64,000 nt of DNA from Nonomuraea wenchangensis. GTDB lineage: Bacteria; Actinomycetota; Actinomycetes; Streptosporangiales; Streptosporangiaceae. Position numbers and translations under genes: made by a program. This document shows positions 8,051 through 16,163 of the stretch, one piece after another. The stretch is taken from the NCBI RefSeq assembly GCF_900111685.1, contig NZ_FOHX01000009.1, positions 62,001-126,000 of the forward strand, read 5' to 3'. Every line of letters begins with the position of its first letter. The stretch's first letter is position 1. The notes below the pieces were generated by a model. It did no database searches and was not told the origin of the DNA. It was given only the letters and a program-made list of their open reading frames with translations.

Positions 8051-8890
8051 GTGACTGAAGAAGGCAGGCTGGTGCTGGCCGGAGCTCCCATCGGCAGGGC
8101 GGGCGACGTCTCGCCCCGGCTGCGTGACCTGCTCGGCGAGGCCGACGTCGTGGCGGCCGAGGACACCCGGCGGCTGCGCCGGCTGGCGGCCGAGCTGGAG
8201 GTGGAGATCACCGGCCGGGTGGTCTCCTACTACGACCAGAACGAGGCCGGCCGGGCCCAGGAGCTGCTGGAGAGCCTGAAGGAGGGCCGCACGGTCGTCG
8301 TCATCACCGACGCCGGCATGCCCGGCGTCTCCGATCCCGGCTACCGCCTGACCAGCCTCGCCGTCGAGGCCGGCATCACGGTCACCGCGCTGCCGGGGCC
8401 GAGCGCCGTCACGACCGCCCTGGCCGTGTCCGGGCTGCCGAGCGACCGGTTCTGCTTCGAGGGTTTCCCGCCGCGCAAGTCCGGCGAGCGTTCCCGCCGT
8501 CTCGGCGCGCTGGCCCGCGAGGAGCGCACGATGGTCTTCTTCGAGGCGCCGCACCGGCTGGCGGAGTCGCTGAAGGCGATGGCGGAGGCGTTCGGCGCCG
8601 AGCGGCCGGCCGCCGTGTGCCGCGAGCTGACCAAGACCTACGAGGAGGTCCGCCGCGGCGGGCTCGGCGAGCTGGCCGAGTGGGCGGCGGGCGGTGTGAA
8701 GGGCGAGATCACCGTCGTGGTGGCCGGGCACGTGCCGGGCGCGGTCGAGCCGGACCCGGACGAGCTGGTCGCGGAGGTCGAGCGCAGGGTCGCCGAGGGC
8801 GCGCAGCGCAAGCTCGCCGTCGCCGAGGTCGCGAAGGAGGCGGGCGTCCAGAAGCGCGAGCTGTATGACCTGGTTCACAAGCGCCTATAG
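8051..8890 (+). CDS. rsmI: 16S rRNA 2'-O-ribose C1402 methyltransferase RsmI
   Basis: RsmI methylates the ribose 2'-OH of C1402 in 16S rRNA using S-adenosylmethionine. The protein has 279 residues from GTG 8051, giving VTEEGRLVLAGAPIGRAGD, the expected N-terminus; an ATG 21 bases upstream would add seven unconserved residues. Family motifs are EADVVAAEDTRRLRRL, ITDAGMPGVSDPGYRL, ALPGPSAVTTAL, RFCFEGFPPRKSGER and FFEAPHRLAESL. A C-terminal helical segment follows GEITVVVAGH. Its stop TAG overlaps by one base the GTG of the second PMT gene (TAGTG), suggesting translational coupling. Confidence 0.95.
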   Translation: MTEEGRLVLAGAPIGRAGDVSPRLRDLLGEADVVAAEDTRRLRRLAAELEVEITGRVVSYYDQNEAGRAQELLESLKEGRTVVVITDAGMPGVSDPGYRLTSLAVEAGITVTALPGPSAVTTALAVSGLPSDRFCFEGFPPRKSGERSRRLGALAREERTMVFFEAPHRLAESLKAMAEAFGAERPAAVCRELTKTYEEVRRGGLGELAEWAAGGVKGEITVVVAGHVPGAVEPDPDELVAEVERRVAEGAQRKLAVAEVAKEAGVQKRELYDLVHKRL

Positions 8891-10485
8891 TGCGCTTCGT
8901 GAGCAATTGGGGTGTCTCGCGGCAACGGCTGGTCCCGCCGATGCAGGGCTCCCCCCTCGTGGGATGGCTCGGCCCGCTCCTCGTCGCCGTCTTCGGCGGA
9001 GTGCTCCGCTTCGTCCGGCTCGGCGTGCCGCACGCGGTCGTCTTCGACGAGACGTACTACATGAAGGACGCGTACTCGCTGCTCAGGTTCGGGGTCGAGC
9101 GGGCCACGCTGGGCGACGCCAAGAACCCCGTCGCCGACCGCAGGATCATCGCGGGGAACCTCGACATCTTCCGCCAGTGCGGCGAGCCGGCCGACTGCGC
9201 CTCGTTCGTCGCCCACCCGCCGCTCGGCAAGTGGATGATCGCCGCCGGCGAGTGGCTGTTCGGGATGAACCCCTTCGGCTGGCGGTTCGCCGCGGCGCTG
9301 GCCGGCACGCTGTCGATCCTGGTGCTCGCCAGGCTCGCGCGCCGGATGACCCGCTCCACCCTGCTCGGCTGCCTCGCCGGGCTGCTGCTCGCGCTCGACG
9401 GCCTCCACTTGGTCTTCTCCCGTACGGCGCTGCTGGACGTCTTCCTCACCTTCTGGGTGCTCGCCGGGTTCGCCTGCCTGGTCGTGGACCGTGACCGTAC
9501 GCGGGGGCTGCTGGCCGGCCACGCCGAGCGCGGGCCGCTCGGCGAGGTCGGCCCCCGGCTCGGCGCGCGGCCGTGGCGGCTCGCGGCCGGGGCCTGCCTG
9601 GGGGCGGCCTGCGCGGTCAAATGGTCGGGGATCTTCTTCCTCATCGCGTTCGCGGTGCTGTCGCTGGTGTGGGACGCCGGGGCCAGGCGGGCGACGGGGG
9701 CGCGGCGGGCCTACCGGGGGACGCTGACGTACGACCTGCCCGGAGGACTGGCCGCGATGGGGCTGCTGCCCGCCGTGGTGTTCCTGGCGAGCTGGACCGG
9801 GTGGTTCGCGTCCCCGCTCGGCTGGGGGCGCGACTGGGAGGGGGCCACCTCCGCCGGGCCGGTCCACTTCGTCGTGGCCTCGTTACGGTCCTGGCTCGGC
9901 TACCAGAGCCAGGTGCTCGGCTTCCACAGCGGGCTGGACGACTATCACCCGTACATGTCGGAGCCGTGGTCGTGGCCGCTGCTGTTACGGCCGGTCTCGT
10001 TCCACTATCCGGCCGGCCTGCCGCCGTCGGCCTGCGGCGCGAGCGCCTGCTCGCAGGCCGTGCTCGGCGTCGGCACCCCGGCGCTCTGGTACGGCGCCAT
10101 CCTCGCCGTCCTCGCCATGGTCGTCAGGTATGCCGCCGTCCGCGACTGGCGGGCCGGCGCCGTGCTGCTCGCCGTGGCGGCCGGCTGGCTGCCGTGGTTC
10201 TACTACGCCATCGCCGACGACCGCACGATGTACCTGTTCTACATGCTGCCCGTGGTGCCGTTCATGGTGCTGGCGGCCACGCTGGCCGCCGGGCTCGTGC
10301 TCGGCAGGGAGGACGCGCCGCCCGCGCGGCGGGCCGTCGGAGCCGCCGTCGCCGGGGCGTTCGCGCTCGTCGTGCTCATCAACTTCTGGTGGCTCCAACC
10401 GGTGCTGACCGCCGAGACGATCACACACGCAGAGTGGTGGGCTCGGATGCTGATGCGTTCCTGGGTGACCTCCGCCCCCAAGTGA
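8890..10485 (+). CDS. second protein O-mannosyltransferase (PMT paralogue)
   Basis: This 531-residue GT39 membrane protein closely parallels the PMT at 6339. It shares VVFDETYYMKDAYS with the catalytic acidic residues, HPPLGKWMIAAGEWLFG, FGWRFAAALAGTLSILVLAR and HPYMSEPWSWPLLLRPVSF. The start is either GTG 8890, overlapping the rsmI stop, or GTG 8899 (VSNWGVSRQRL); neither has a clear ribosome site. The 3' end overlaps the convergent glycosyltransferase gene by 65 bases. Two PMTs in one locus suggest a duplication with inversion, perhaps with divided acceptor sets. The gene lies in a glycosylation block with a GT-C and a GT2 enzyme. Confidence 0.92.
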   Translation: MRFVSNWGVSRQRLVPPMQGSPLVGWLGPLLVAVFGGVLRFVRLGVPHAVVFDETYYMKDAYSLLRFGVERATLGDAKNPVADRRIIAGNLDIFRQCGEPADCASFVAHPPLGKWMIAAGEWLFGMNPFGWRFAAALAGTLSILVLARLARRMTRSTLLGCLAGLLLALDGLHLVFSRTALLDVFLTFWVLAGFACLVVDRDRTRGLLAGHAERGPLGEVGPRLGARPWRLAAGACLGAACAVKWSGIFFLIAFAVLSLVWDAGARRATGARRAYRGTLTYDLPGGLAAMGLLPAVVFLASWTGWFASPLGWGRDWEGATSAGPVHFVVASLRSWLGYQSQVLGFHSGLDDYHPYMSEPWSWPLLLRPVSFHYPAGLPPSACGASACSQAVLGVGTPALWYGAILAVLAMVVRYAAVRDWRAGAVLLAVAAGWLPWFYYAIADDRTMYLFYMLPVVPFMVLAATLAAGLVLGREDAPPARRAVGAAVAGAFALVVLINFWWLQPVLTAETITHAEWWARMLMRSWVTSAPK

Positions 10486-11968
10486 CGCCCTTGCGCAGCG
10501 TGATCGCCGCCGCGACGCAGGCCAGCGGGACGGCCGGCAGGACGTAGCGGTAGTCGAACTCCGCCGTCGCCGCCGGGGCCAGCAGCAGGCCCACCGCGCC
10601 CAGCCACGGCAGCACCACCGGGCCGCCGAACGTGCGCCAGCGCACCACCACGCCGTACAGGCCGACCAGCAGGACGCCGCCGAGCACGATGCCGGGCAGG
10701 TAGAACACCTTCTGGTAGCCGGCCATGATGTCGGCCCACGGGTGCGTGATCCTGGTCTCCGGCGGGCCCTGCTCGTAGCTGAAGGCGTCGGTGTCGGTGC
10801 GTCCGCCCGCGTACGACGACCACTTCGGCAGCCGCTTCGGCTGGCCGTTCTCGTCGAGCTCGACGTACGGCTTGAACTGGTACATGTTGTAGGTCGACTC
10901 GTCGGGGAAACGCGGGCGCGACCAGTGGAAGGAGCGGAAGAAGTCGCGCGCCACGACCTTGAGGTAGTCGCCCGGCTGCGACAGGATCGCCCGGGTGGCG
11001 AAGGCGCTGGCCGCGTCGTTGGTGATCTCGCTCCACTTCTTGTTGACGCCCCAGCGGTGCAGGACCTCGCCCGTGCCCTGGCCGTCGCCGTTGCCCTGGC
11101 CCCAGAGGTACCACTGCGCGTAGTCCTTGCGCTGGTCGACCGGGTCGTTGATGCACAGCAGCAGGAGCTGGACCTCTTTGTACTTGTCGAAGGTCATCTT
11201 CTCGCAGTCGGCGAAGATCGCCGTGCGCATGTAGAGGATGAGGCCGTCGCTGTTGGTCATCGCGAACTTGCCGTACGCGGAGGCGAACCACCCCATGTAA
11301 GCCAGCACCGGGATCGCGCACGCGGTGACCAGCGCCGTGATCGGCCGCCAGCCCGTCCGCTTGACCAGCAGGTAGAGCACGACCAGCGCCAGGATCGGCA
11401 GCCCGATCGAGCGCGTCAGCCAGGTCAGCGCGAGCAGGAACCCGATCACCGCCCCGGCCTGCCACGTCAGCCGCCGCTTCCACAGCACCAGCGTGATGAC
11501 GCCCACCACGAGCAGCGTGAACTGCGTGTCGGACATGACGAGCTGTTCGAGCTGGATCTGGTAGGCGTCGAACAGCACGGGCGCGGCGGCCAGCGTCGCC
11601 CCCCACTTCGGCAGCCGGAACTTGATGCGCAGCAGGGCGTAGATCAGGCAGGCCGTGGCCAGCCCCATCAGATGCTGCGCGAACGTGACCAACGCGAAGC
11701 TGTGGAACGGTTTGAGCAGCATCAGCCAGAAGCTGTAGCCGTCGGGCCTGATCGGGTGCGGGCGCGGGTGCAGCGCCACCGAGACGTACTCGTAGGAGTC
11801 GTTGAACCACATCGCCGGCCCGTAGCCGAGCATGGTGATGAGCCGCAGCACGGCGCCGACGCCGAAAGCCGCGGCGAACACCCGATGCCGACGCACGAAG
11901 GACAGCAGGCGCGCTGCCCGGCCTGGAGCGGAGTGGTTCACAGGAGTAATCTCCGCGACGCTCACCAT
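10421..11968 (-). CDS. integral-membrane glycosyltransferase-like protein (GT-C type)
   Basis: The protein has 515 residues, begins MVSVAEITPVNHSAPG, and has about ten hydrophobic helices starting near residue 20. An early extracytoplasmic loop carries an acidic residue after the first helix (GPAMWFNDSYEYVSVAL), followed by RPDGYSFWLMLLKPFHS, the layout of ArnT/PMT-like GT-C enzymes. A large non-membrane domain near residues 240-410 precedes the last helices. ATG 11968 has no ribosome site and may be leaderless. It diverges from the GT2 gene at 12069 and overlaps the end of the second PMT by 65 bases on the opposite strand. Donor and acceptor are unknown; a polyprenyl-phosphate-sugar made by the GT2 enzyme is a reasonable guess. 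Confidence 0.75.
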   Translation of the reverse strand: MVSVAEITPVNHSAPGRAARLLSFVRRHRVFAAAFGVGAVLRLITMLGYGPAMWFNDSYEYVSVALHPRPHPIRPDGYSFWLMLLKPFHSFALVTFAQHLMGLATACLIYALLRIKFRLPKWGATLAAAPVLFDAYQIQLEQLVMSDTQFTLLVVGVITLVLWKRRLTWQAGAVIGFLLALTWLTRSIGLPILALVVLYLLVKRTGWRPITALVTACAIPVLAYMGWFASAYGKFAMTNSDGLILYMRTAIFADCEKMTFDKYKEVQLLLLCINDPVDQRKDYAQWYLWGQGNGDGQGTGEVLHRWGVNKKWSEITNDAASAFATRAILSQPGDYLKVVARDFFRSFHWSRPRFPDESTYNMYQFKPYVELDENGQPKRLPKWSSYAGGRTDTDAFSYEQGPPETRITHPWADIMAGYQKVFYLPGIVLGGVLLVGLYGVVVRWRTFGGPVVLPWLGAVGLLLAPAATAEFDYRYVLPAVPLACVAAAITLRKGVTWGRRSPRNASASEPTTLRV

Positions 11969-12002
11969 GCTGTAAAGAATGCCAGTCGTTTCTCGGACTT
12001 GA

Positions 12003-12018
12003 CCCGAGCATGCTCGGG
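12003..12018. promoter_or_regulatory. 16-bp perfect palindrome between divergent genes
   Basis: CCCGAGCATGCTCGGG is perfectly self-complementary and lies 34 bases upstream of the minus-strand glycosyltransferase start and 50 bases upstream of the GT2 start. A -35-like TTGACC (11999-12004) overlaps its left edge. It is well placed to be an operator for both genes; the regulator is unknown. Confidence 0.5.
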
Positions 12019-12068
12019 CAGAGTGCATGATGGTCCACTGGATGAGTCTTATCTTGAAGGGTAGACAC

Positions 12069-13289
12069 GTGGAACTGACGGTGGTCATGCCCTGCCTCAA
12101 CGAGGCGGAGACCGTGGAAGTCTGTGTGCGCAAAGCCCTGGCGTGCATGGAGGAGCACGGCATCGAGGGCGAGGTGCTGATCGCCGACAACGGCAGCACG
12201 GACGGCTCGCAACAGCTTGCCCGCGATGCCGGCGCGCGGGTGGTGCACGTCGACGCCAAGGGTTATGGCAACGCCCTCATGGGCGGCATCAGGGCAGCCC
12301 GCGGCAAATTCGTCATCATGGGCGACGCTGACGACTCCTACGACTTCACGGCCTTGTTGCCGTTCGTGGAGCAGCTCCGTGACGGCGCCGATCTGGTCAT
12401 GGGCAACCGGTTCAAGGGCGGCATCGCCCCCGGAGCCATGCCACCGCTCCACCGCTACCTCGGCAACCCGGTGCTGTCGTTCATCGGGCGGCTGTTCTTC
12501 CCGTCCGCCATCGGCGACTTCCACTGCGGCCTGCGCGGTTTCCGCCGCGACTCGATCCTGAAGCTGCACCTGCAGACAGGCGGCATGGAGTTCGCCTCCG
12601 AGATGGTGGTGCGGGCCACGCTGTCCGGGCTCGACGTGCGCGAGGTGCCGACGACGCTCTCGCCCGACGGCCGCTCCCGCCCGCCGCACCTGCGCTCCTG
12701 GCGCGACGGCTGGCGTCACCTGCGCTTCCTGCTGCTCTACAGCCCCAAGTGGCTGTTCTTCTACCCCGGCGTCGCGATGATGATCATCGGTCTGGTGGCG
12801 GGCACTCTGCTGACGTTCGGTCCTGTCGAGATCGGCGAGCTGGCCTTCGACGTCGACACCCTGGTCGGATCGTCGGCGCTGGTGGTCATCGGCTTCCAGG
12901 CGGCGCTGTTCGCGCTGTTCACGAAGGTCTACGCGGCCGAGGAGGGCTTCCTGCCCGAGTCGCGGCGCATCCGCAGGATCATCGACATCGTGACCCTGGA
13001 GAAGGGCCTCGTGGTCGGCGGTCTGCTGGCGCTCGCCGGTGTGGTCGGCCTGGTCATGTCGCTGGTCCACTGGCAGGTGCGCAGCTTCGGCGAGCTCGAC
13101 CCGCGCGAGTCGCTGCGCCTGGTCGTGCCGTCCGCCACCGCGTTGATCATGAGCTTCCAGACGATCTTCGCCGCGCTGTTCGTCAGCATCCTCGGCATCC
13201 GCCGCACCCGTGAGACGCCGGTCGACCACGTCGCCGCCGTGGCAGAGGAGGCCGCCCAAGCGGTCACCCGCGAGGAAAGCCCGGCCTAG
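12069..13289 (+). CDS. GT2 glycosyltransferase with C-terminal membrane helices
   Basis: This 406-residue enzyme has a GT-A domain of the dolichyl-phosphate-sugar synthase type. VVMPCLNEAETV opens the nucleotide-binding fold, IADNGSTDGS follows, and the metal-binding DxD is in MGDADDSYDF. DFHCGLRGFRRDSI is characteristic of this subgroup. Four hydrophobic helices occupy the last ~170 residues. GTG 12069 is chosen because GAAGGG lies seven bases upstream; ATG codons at 12027, 12030 and 12042 lack one. The likely role is making a polyprenyl-phosphate-linked sugar for the neighbouring membrane glycosyltransferases. A strong stem-loop follows the stop. Confidence 0.88.
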   Translation: MELTVVMPCLNEAETVEVCVRKALACMEEHGIEGEVLIADNGSTDGSQQLARDAGARVVHVDAKGYGNALMGGIRAARGKFVIMGDADDSYDFTALLPFVEQLRDGADLVMGNRFKGGIAPGAMPPLHRYLGNPVLSFIGRLFFPSAIGDFHCGLRGFRRDSILKLHLQTGGMEFASEMVVRATLSGLDVREVPTTLSPDGRSRPPHLRSWRDGWRHLRFLLLYSPKWLFFYPGVAMMIIGLVAGTLLTFGPVEIGELAFDVDTLVGSSALVVIGFQAALFALFTKVYAAEEGFLPESRRIRRIIDIVTLEKGLVVGGLLALAGVVGLVMSLVHWQVRSFGELDPRESLRLVVPSATALIMSFQTIFAALFVSILGIRRTRETPVDHVAAVAEEAAQAVTREESPA

Positions 13290-13304
13290 TTTTCTTTTGC
13301 CGTA

Positions 13305-13337
13305 CGACGCGCCGGGGCGGGCCGCCCCGGCGCGTCG
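13305..13337 (+). terminator. 15-bp perfect stem-loop after GT2 gene
   Basis: Arms 13305-13319 and 13323-13337 are fully complementary and GC-rich, with a 3-base loop. The stem starts 16 bases after the GT2 stop and separates it from metG. It lacks a T-run. Confidence 0.75.
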
Positions 13338-13393
13338 CGCTGTGACGGGGGAACGGGTCCGAGCCGGACGGGGATCGCCGTAGGCTTAGGAAC

Positions 13394-15175
13394 ATGTCCC
13401 AGCACATCTTGACCGCCGTCGCGTGGCCGTACGCGAACGGCCCCCGCCACATCGGGCACGTCTCCGGGTTCGGCGTGCCGTCCGACGTCTTCAGCCGCTA
13501 CCAGCGGATGGCGGGCAACAAGGTGCTGATGGTGTCAGGCACCGACGAGCACGGCACGCCCATCCAGGTGCAGGCCGACAAGGAAGGCGTCACCGCCAGG
13601 GAGCTGGCCGACCGCTACAACCGCGTCATCGCCGAGGACCTGACCGGCCTCGGCCTGTCCTACGACCTGTTCACCAGGACCACCACCAACAACCACTACG
13701 CGATCACGCAGGAGATCTTCAAGGGCCTGCACGCCAACGGCTACATCTTCCCGAAGACCACGATGGGCGCCATCTCGCCCTCGACCGGCCGCACCCTGCC
13801 CGACCGCTACATCGAGGGCACCTGCCCCATCTGCGGCTACGACGGGGCACGCGGCGACCAGTGCGACAACTGCGGCAACCAGCTCGACCCGATCCAGCTC
13901 GTCAACCCCAAGAGCCGCATCAACGGCGAGACGCCGGTCTTCGTCGAGACCGAGCACTTCATGCTCGACCTGCCCGCCTTCGCCGAGGTGCTCGGCGGCT
14001 ACCTGCAGTCCAAGCAGGGCGAGTGGCGGCCCAACGTGCTGAAGTTCGCCCTCAACCTGCTCGGCGACCTGCAGCCGCGGGCCATCAGCCGCGACCTCGA
14101 CTGGGGCGTGCCCATCCCGCTGGACGGCTGGCGCGACCAGCCCAACAAGCGCCTCTACGTGTGGTTCGACGCGGTGATCGGCTACCTGTCGGCCTCCGTC
14201 GAGTGGGCCCGCCGCTCCGGCGACCCCGACGCCTGGCGCCAGTGGTGGCAGAACCCCGACGCCCGCGGCTACTACTTCATGGGCAAGGACAACATCGTCT
14301 TCCACGCCGAGATCTGGCCGGCGATGCTGTTCGGCTACAACGGCCAGGGCGCCCGAGACGGCCGGCCCGGCTCGCTGGGCGCGCTCGACGTGCCGTCCGA
14401 GGTGGTCTCCAGCGAGTTCCTGACGATGGAGGGCCGCAAGTTCTCCTCCTCCCGGCAGGTCGTCATCTACGTGCGCGACTTCCTGGCGCGCTACGACGCC
14501 GACGCGCTGCGCTACTACATCGCCGTGGCCGGCCCGGAAAACCAGGACACCGACTTCACCTGGCAGGAGTTCGTCAACCGCAACAACGGCGAGCTGGTCG
14601 CGGCCTGGGGCAACCTGGTCAACCGGTCCATCTCGATGGCGGCCAAAAACTTCGGGGCCGTCCCCGAGCCGGGCGACCTGACCGACGCCGACCGGGCGCT
14701 GCTGGAGCGCTCGCGGGGCGCGTTCGGGCCGGTGGGCCAGGAGCTCAACAGGTCCCGCTTCAAGAACGCCATCACCGAGGCGTTCGACGTCGTCCGCGAG
14801 GCCAACCGCTACCTCGCCGAGCAGGAGCCGTGGAAGCTCAAGGACGACCCGGAGCGGCAGAAGTCGATCCTGCACGTCGCGCTCCAGGTCGTCGACGACG
14901 CCAAGACCATGCTCACGCCGTTCCTGCCGTCCTCCTCCAACAAGGTCCACGCCATGCTGGGCGGCGAGGGCGTCTGGGCCGGCATGCCGGAGATCCGCGA
15001 GGTCGACGAGGACGGCGGCCGCCCCTACCCGGTCATCACCGGCGACTACGACGGCGCGGCCCGCTGGGAGCACCGCCCGATCAAGCCGGGCACGCCGCTC
15101 ACCGCGCCGGTGCCGCTGTTCAAGAAGCTCGACCCCAAGGTCGTGGACGAGGAGCTGGCCCGGCTGGAGGGCTGA
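13394..15175 (+). CDS. metG: methionyl-tRNA synthetase
   Basis: MetG charges initiator and elongator tRNA-Met with methionine. The 593-residue protein shows the class I signatures: PYANGPRHIGHVSG near residue 12 (HIGH motif) and the KMSKS equivalent KFSSSRQ near residue 353. A knuckle CPICGYDGARGDQCDNCG near residues 148-165 supplies four zinc-binding cysteines, defining the zinc-containing form. The anticodon-binding helical domain begins after WQEFVNRNNGELV. There is no C-terminal tRNA-binding extension. ATG 13394 follows TTAGGAAC. It is followed 28 bases later by the TatD gene, the usual actinobacterial order metG-tatD-rpfB. Confidence 0.97.
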   Translation: MSQHILTAVAWPYANGPRHIGHVSGFGVPSDVFSRYQRMAGNKVLMVSGTDEHGTPIQVQADKEGVTARELADRYNRVIAEDLTGLGLSYDLFTRTTTNNHYAITQEIFKGLHANGYIFPKTTMGAISPSTGRTLPDRYIEGTCPICGYDGARGDQCDNCGNQLDPIQLVNPKSRINGETPVFVETEHFMLDLPAFAEVLGGYLQSKQGEWRPNVLKFALNLLGDLQPRAISRDLDWGVPIPLDGWRDQPNKRLYVWFDAVIGYLSASVEWARRSGDPDAWRQWWQNPDARGYYFMGKDNIVFHAEIWPAMLFGYNGQGARDGRPGSLGALDVPSEVVSSEFLTMEGRKFSSSRQVVIYVRDFLARYDADALRYYIAVAGPENQDTDFTWQEFVNRNNGELVAAWGNLVNRSISMAAKNFGAVPEPGDLTDADRALLERSRGAFGPVGQELNRSRFKNAITEAFDVVREANRYLAEQEPWKLKDDPERQKSILHVALQVVDDAKTMLTPFLPSSSNKVHAMLGGEGVWAGMPEIREVDEDGGRPYPVITGDYDGAARWEHRPIKPGTPLTAPVPLFKKLDPKVVDEELARLEG

Positions 15176-15203
15176 CCGTGCGGGGCGCACTAGTTTAGGA
15201 GGC

Positions 15204-16058
15204 GTGAGCAAGCTTCCCGCCCCGCCCGAGCCGCTGCCGGAGCCCGTCTTCGACAGCCACTGCCATCTCGACGTCATGGTGGGCACCCGGCAGGCGTCCT
15301 CCGGAGATCCCGTCGCCCAGGCCGCGCAGGCGGCCTCGGCGAGCGTGCGGAGCATTCTGGAGGACGCCCGGTCCGTCGGCGTCACCCGGCTCGTCACGAT
15401 CGGCTACGACCTCGCCTCCTCCCGCTGGTGCGCCCGGACGGCCGCCGAGCACGAGGACGTCGTCGCGGGCGTCGCCATCCACCCCAACGAGGCGCACGCC
15501 GCGACGCCCGAGGCGCTGGCCGAGATCGAGGCGCTGGCCGGGCGGCCCGAGGTGCGGGCCGTGGGGGAGACCGGGCTCGACTACTTCCGCGACTGGGCCA
15601 GCAAGGACGACCAGCACGCGAGCTTCCGCGCGCACATCGAGATCGCCAAGCGCACCGGCAAGGCCCTGGTGATCCACGATCGCAACGCGCACGACGACGT
15701 GCTCAGGGTGCTGGCGGAGGAGGGCGCGCCGGACAAGGTGGTCTTCCACAGCTACTCCGGTGACGCCGAGATGGCGAAAAAGTGCGCCGACGCCGGATAT
15801 TTCATGTCTTTTTCCGGGCCGGTGACGTACAAGAACGCCGACCACCTGCGCGCGGCCGCCGCCGCCGCGCCGCTGGAGCTCGTGCTGGTCGAGACCGACG
15901 CGCCCTACCTGCCGCCGGTCCCGCACCGGGGCAAGCCCAACGCCCCCTACCTCATCCCGCTCACCCTCCGCTGCCTGGCCGAGGTCAAGGGAGTCCCGCT
16001 CGCCGACCTCTGCGCGGCCGTCAACGCCAACGGAGTCAAGGTCTTCGGCGACTGGTGA
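15204..16058 (+). CDS. TatD family metal-dependent deoxyribonuclease
   Basis: The protein has 284 residues with the TIM-barrel amidohydrolase fold of TatD/YcfH nucleases. Metal ligands are visible in FDSHCHLD near residue 17, the glutamate of AVGETGLDYFRD, the histidine of LVIHDRNAHDD, FHSYSGDAEMAKKC, and the aspartate of VETDAPYLPP. GTG 15204 has AGGAGG directly upstream. The family cleaves DNA 3' ends and has been linked to repair of oxidative damage. In actinobacteria it normally precedes rpfB and rsmA; here it precedes the rpfB part of a chimeric gene. Confidence 0.94.
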   Translation: MSKLPAPPEPLPEPVFDSHCHLDVMVGTRQASSGDPVAQAAQAASASVRSILEDARSVGVTRLVTIGYDLASSRWCARTAAEHEDVVAGVAIHPNEAHAATPEALAEIEALAGRPEVRAVGETGLDYFRDWASKDDQHASFRAHIEIAKRTGKALVIHDRNAHDDVLRVLAEEGAPDKVVFHSYSGDAEMAKKCADAGYFMSFSGPVTYKNADHLRAAAAAAPLELVLVETDAPYLPPVPHRGKPNAPYLIPLTLRCLAEVKGVPLADLCAAVNANGVKVFGDW

Positions 16059-16163
16059 CCATTTTTCGGTGAAGTGGTGGAGACCGGCGCGGCGCCACCG
16101 TTAGCGTTCGGGCGGTCACTCTCCGTCGAGTAGGCGGAGGTGGCGCGTGACCGGAGGTGGTAC

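Noticed and set aside
8875..13259. Very long minus-strand frames opposite the PMT and GT2 genes
   Set aside because: Their translations are low-complexity Arg/Pro/Gly strings, while the opposite strand encodes conserved enzymes.
16059..16163. Search for a cyclic-di-AMP riboswitch before the rpfB part
   Set aside because: The interval is only 105 bases and shows none of the long conserved helices expected for that riboswitch.
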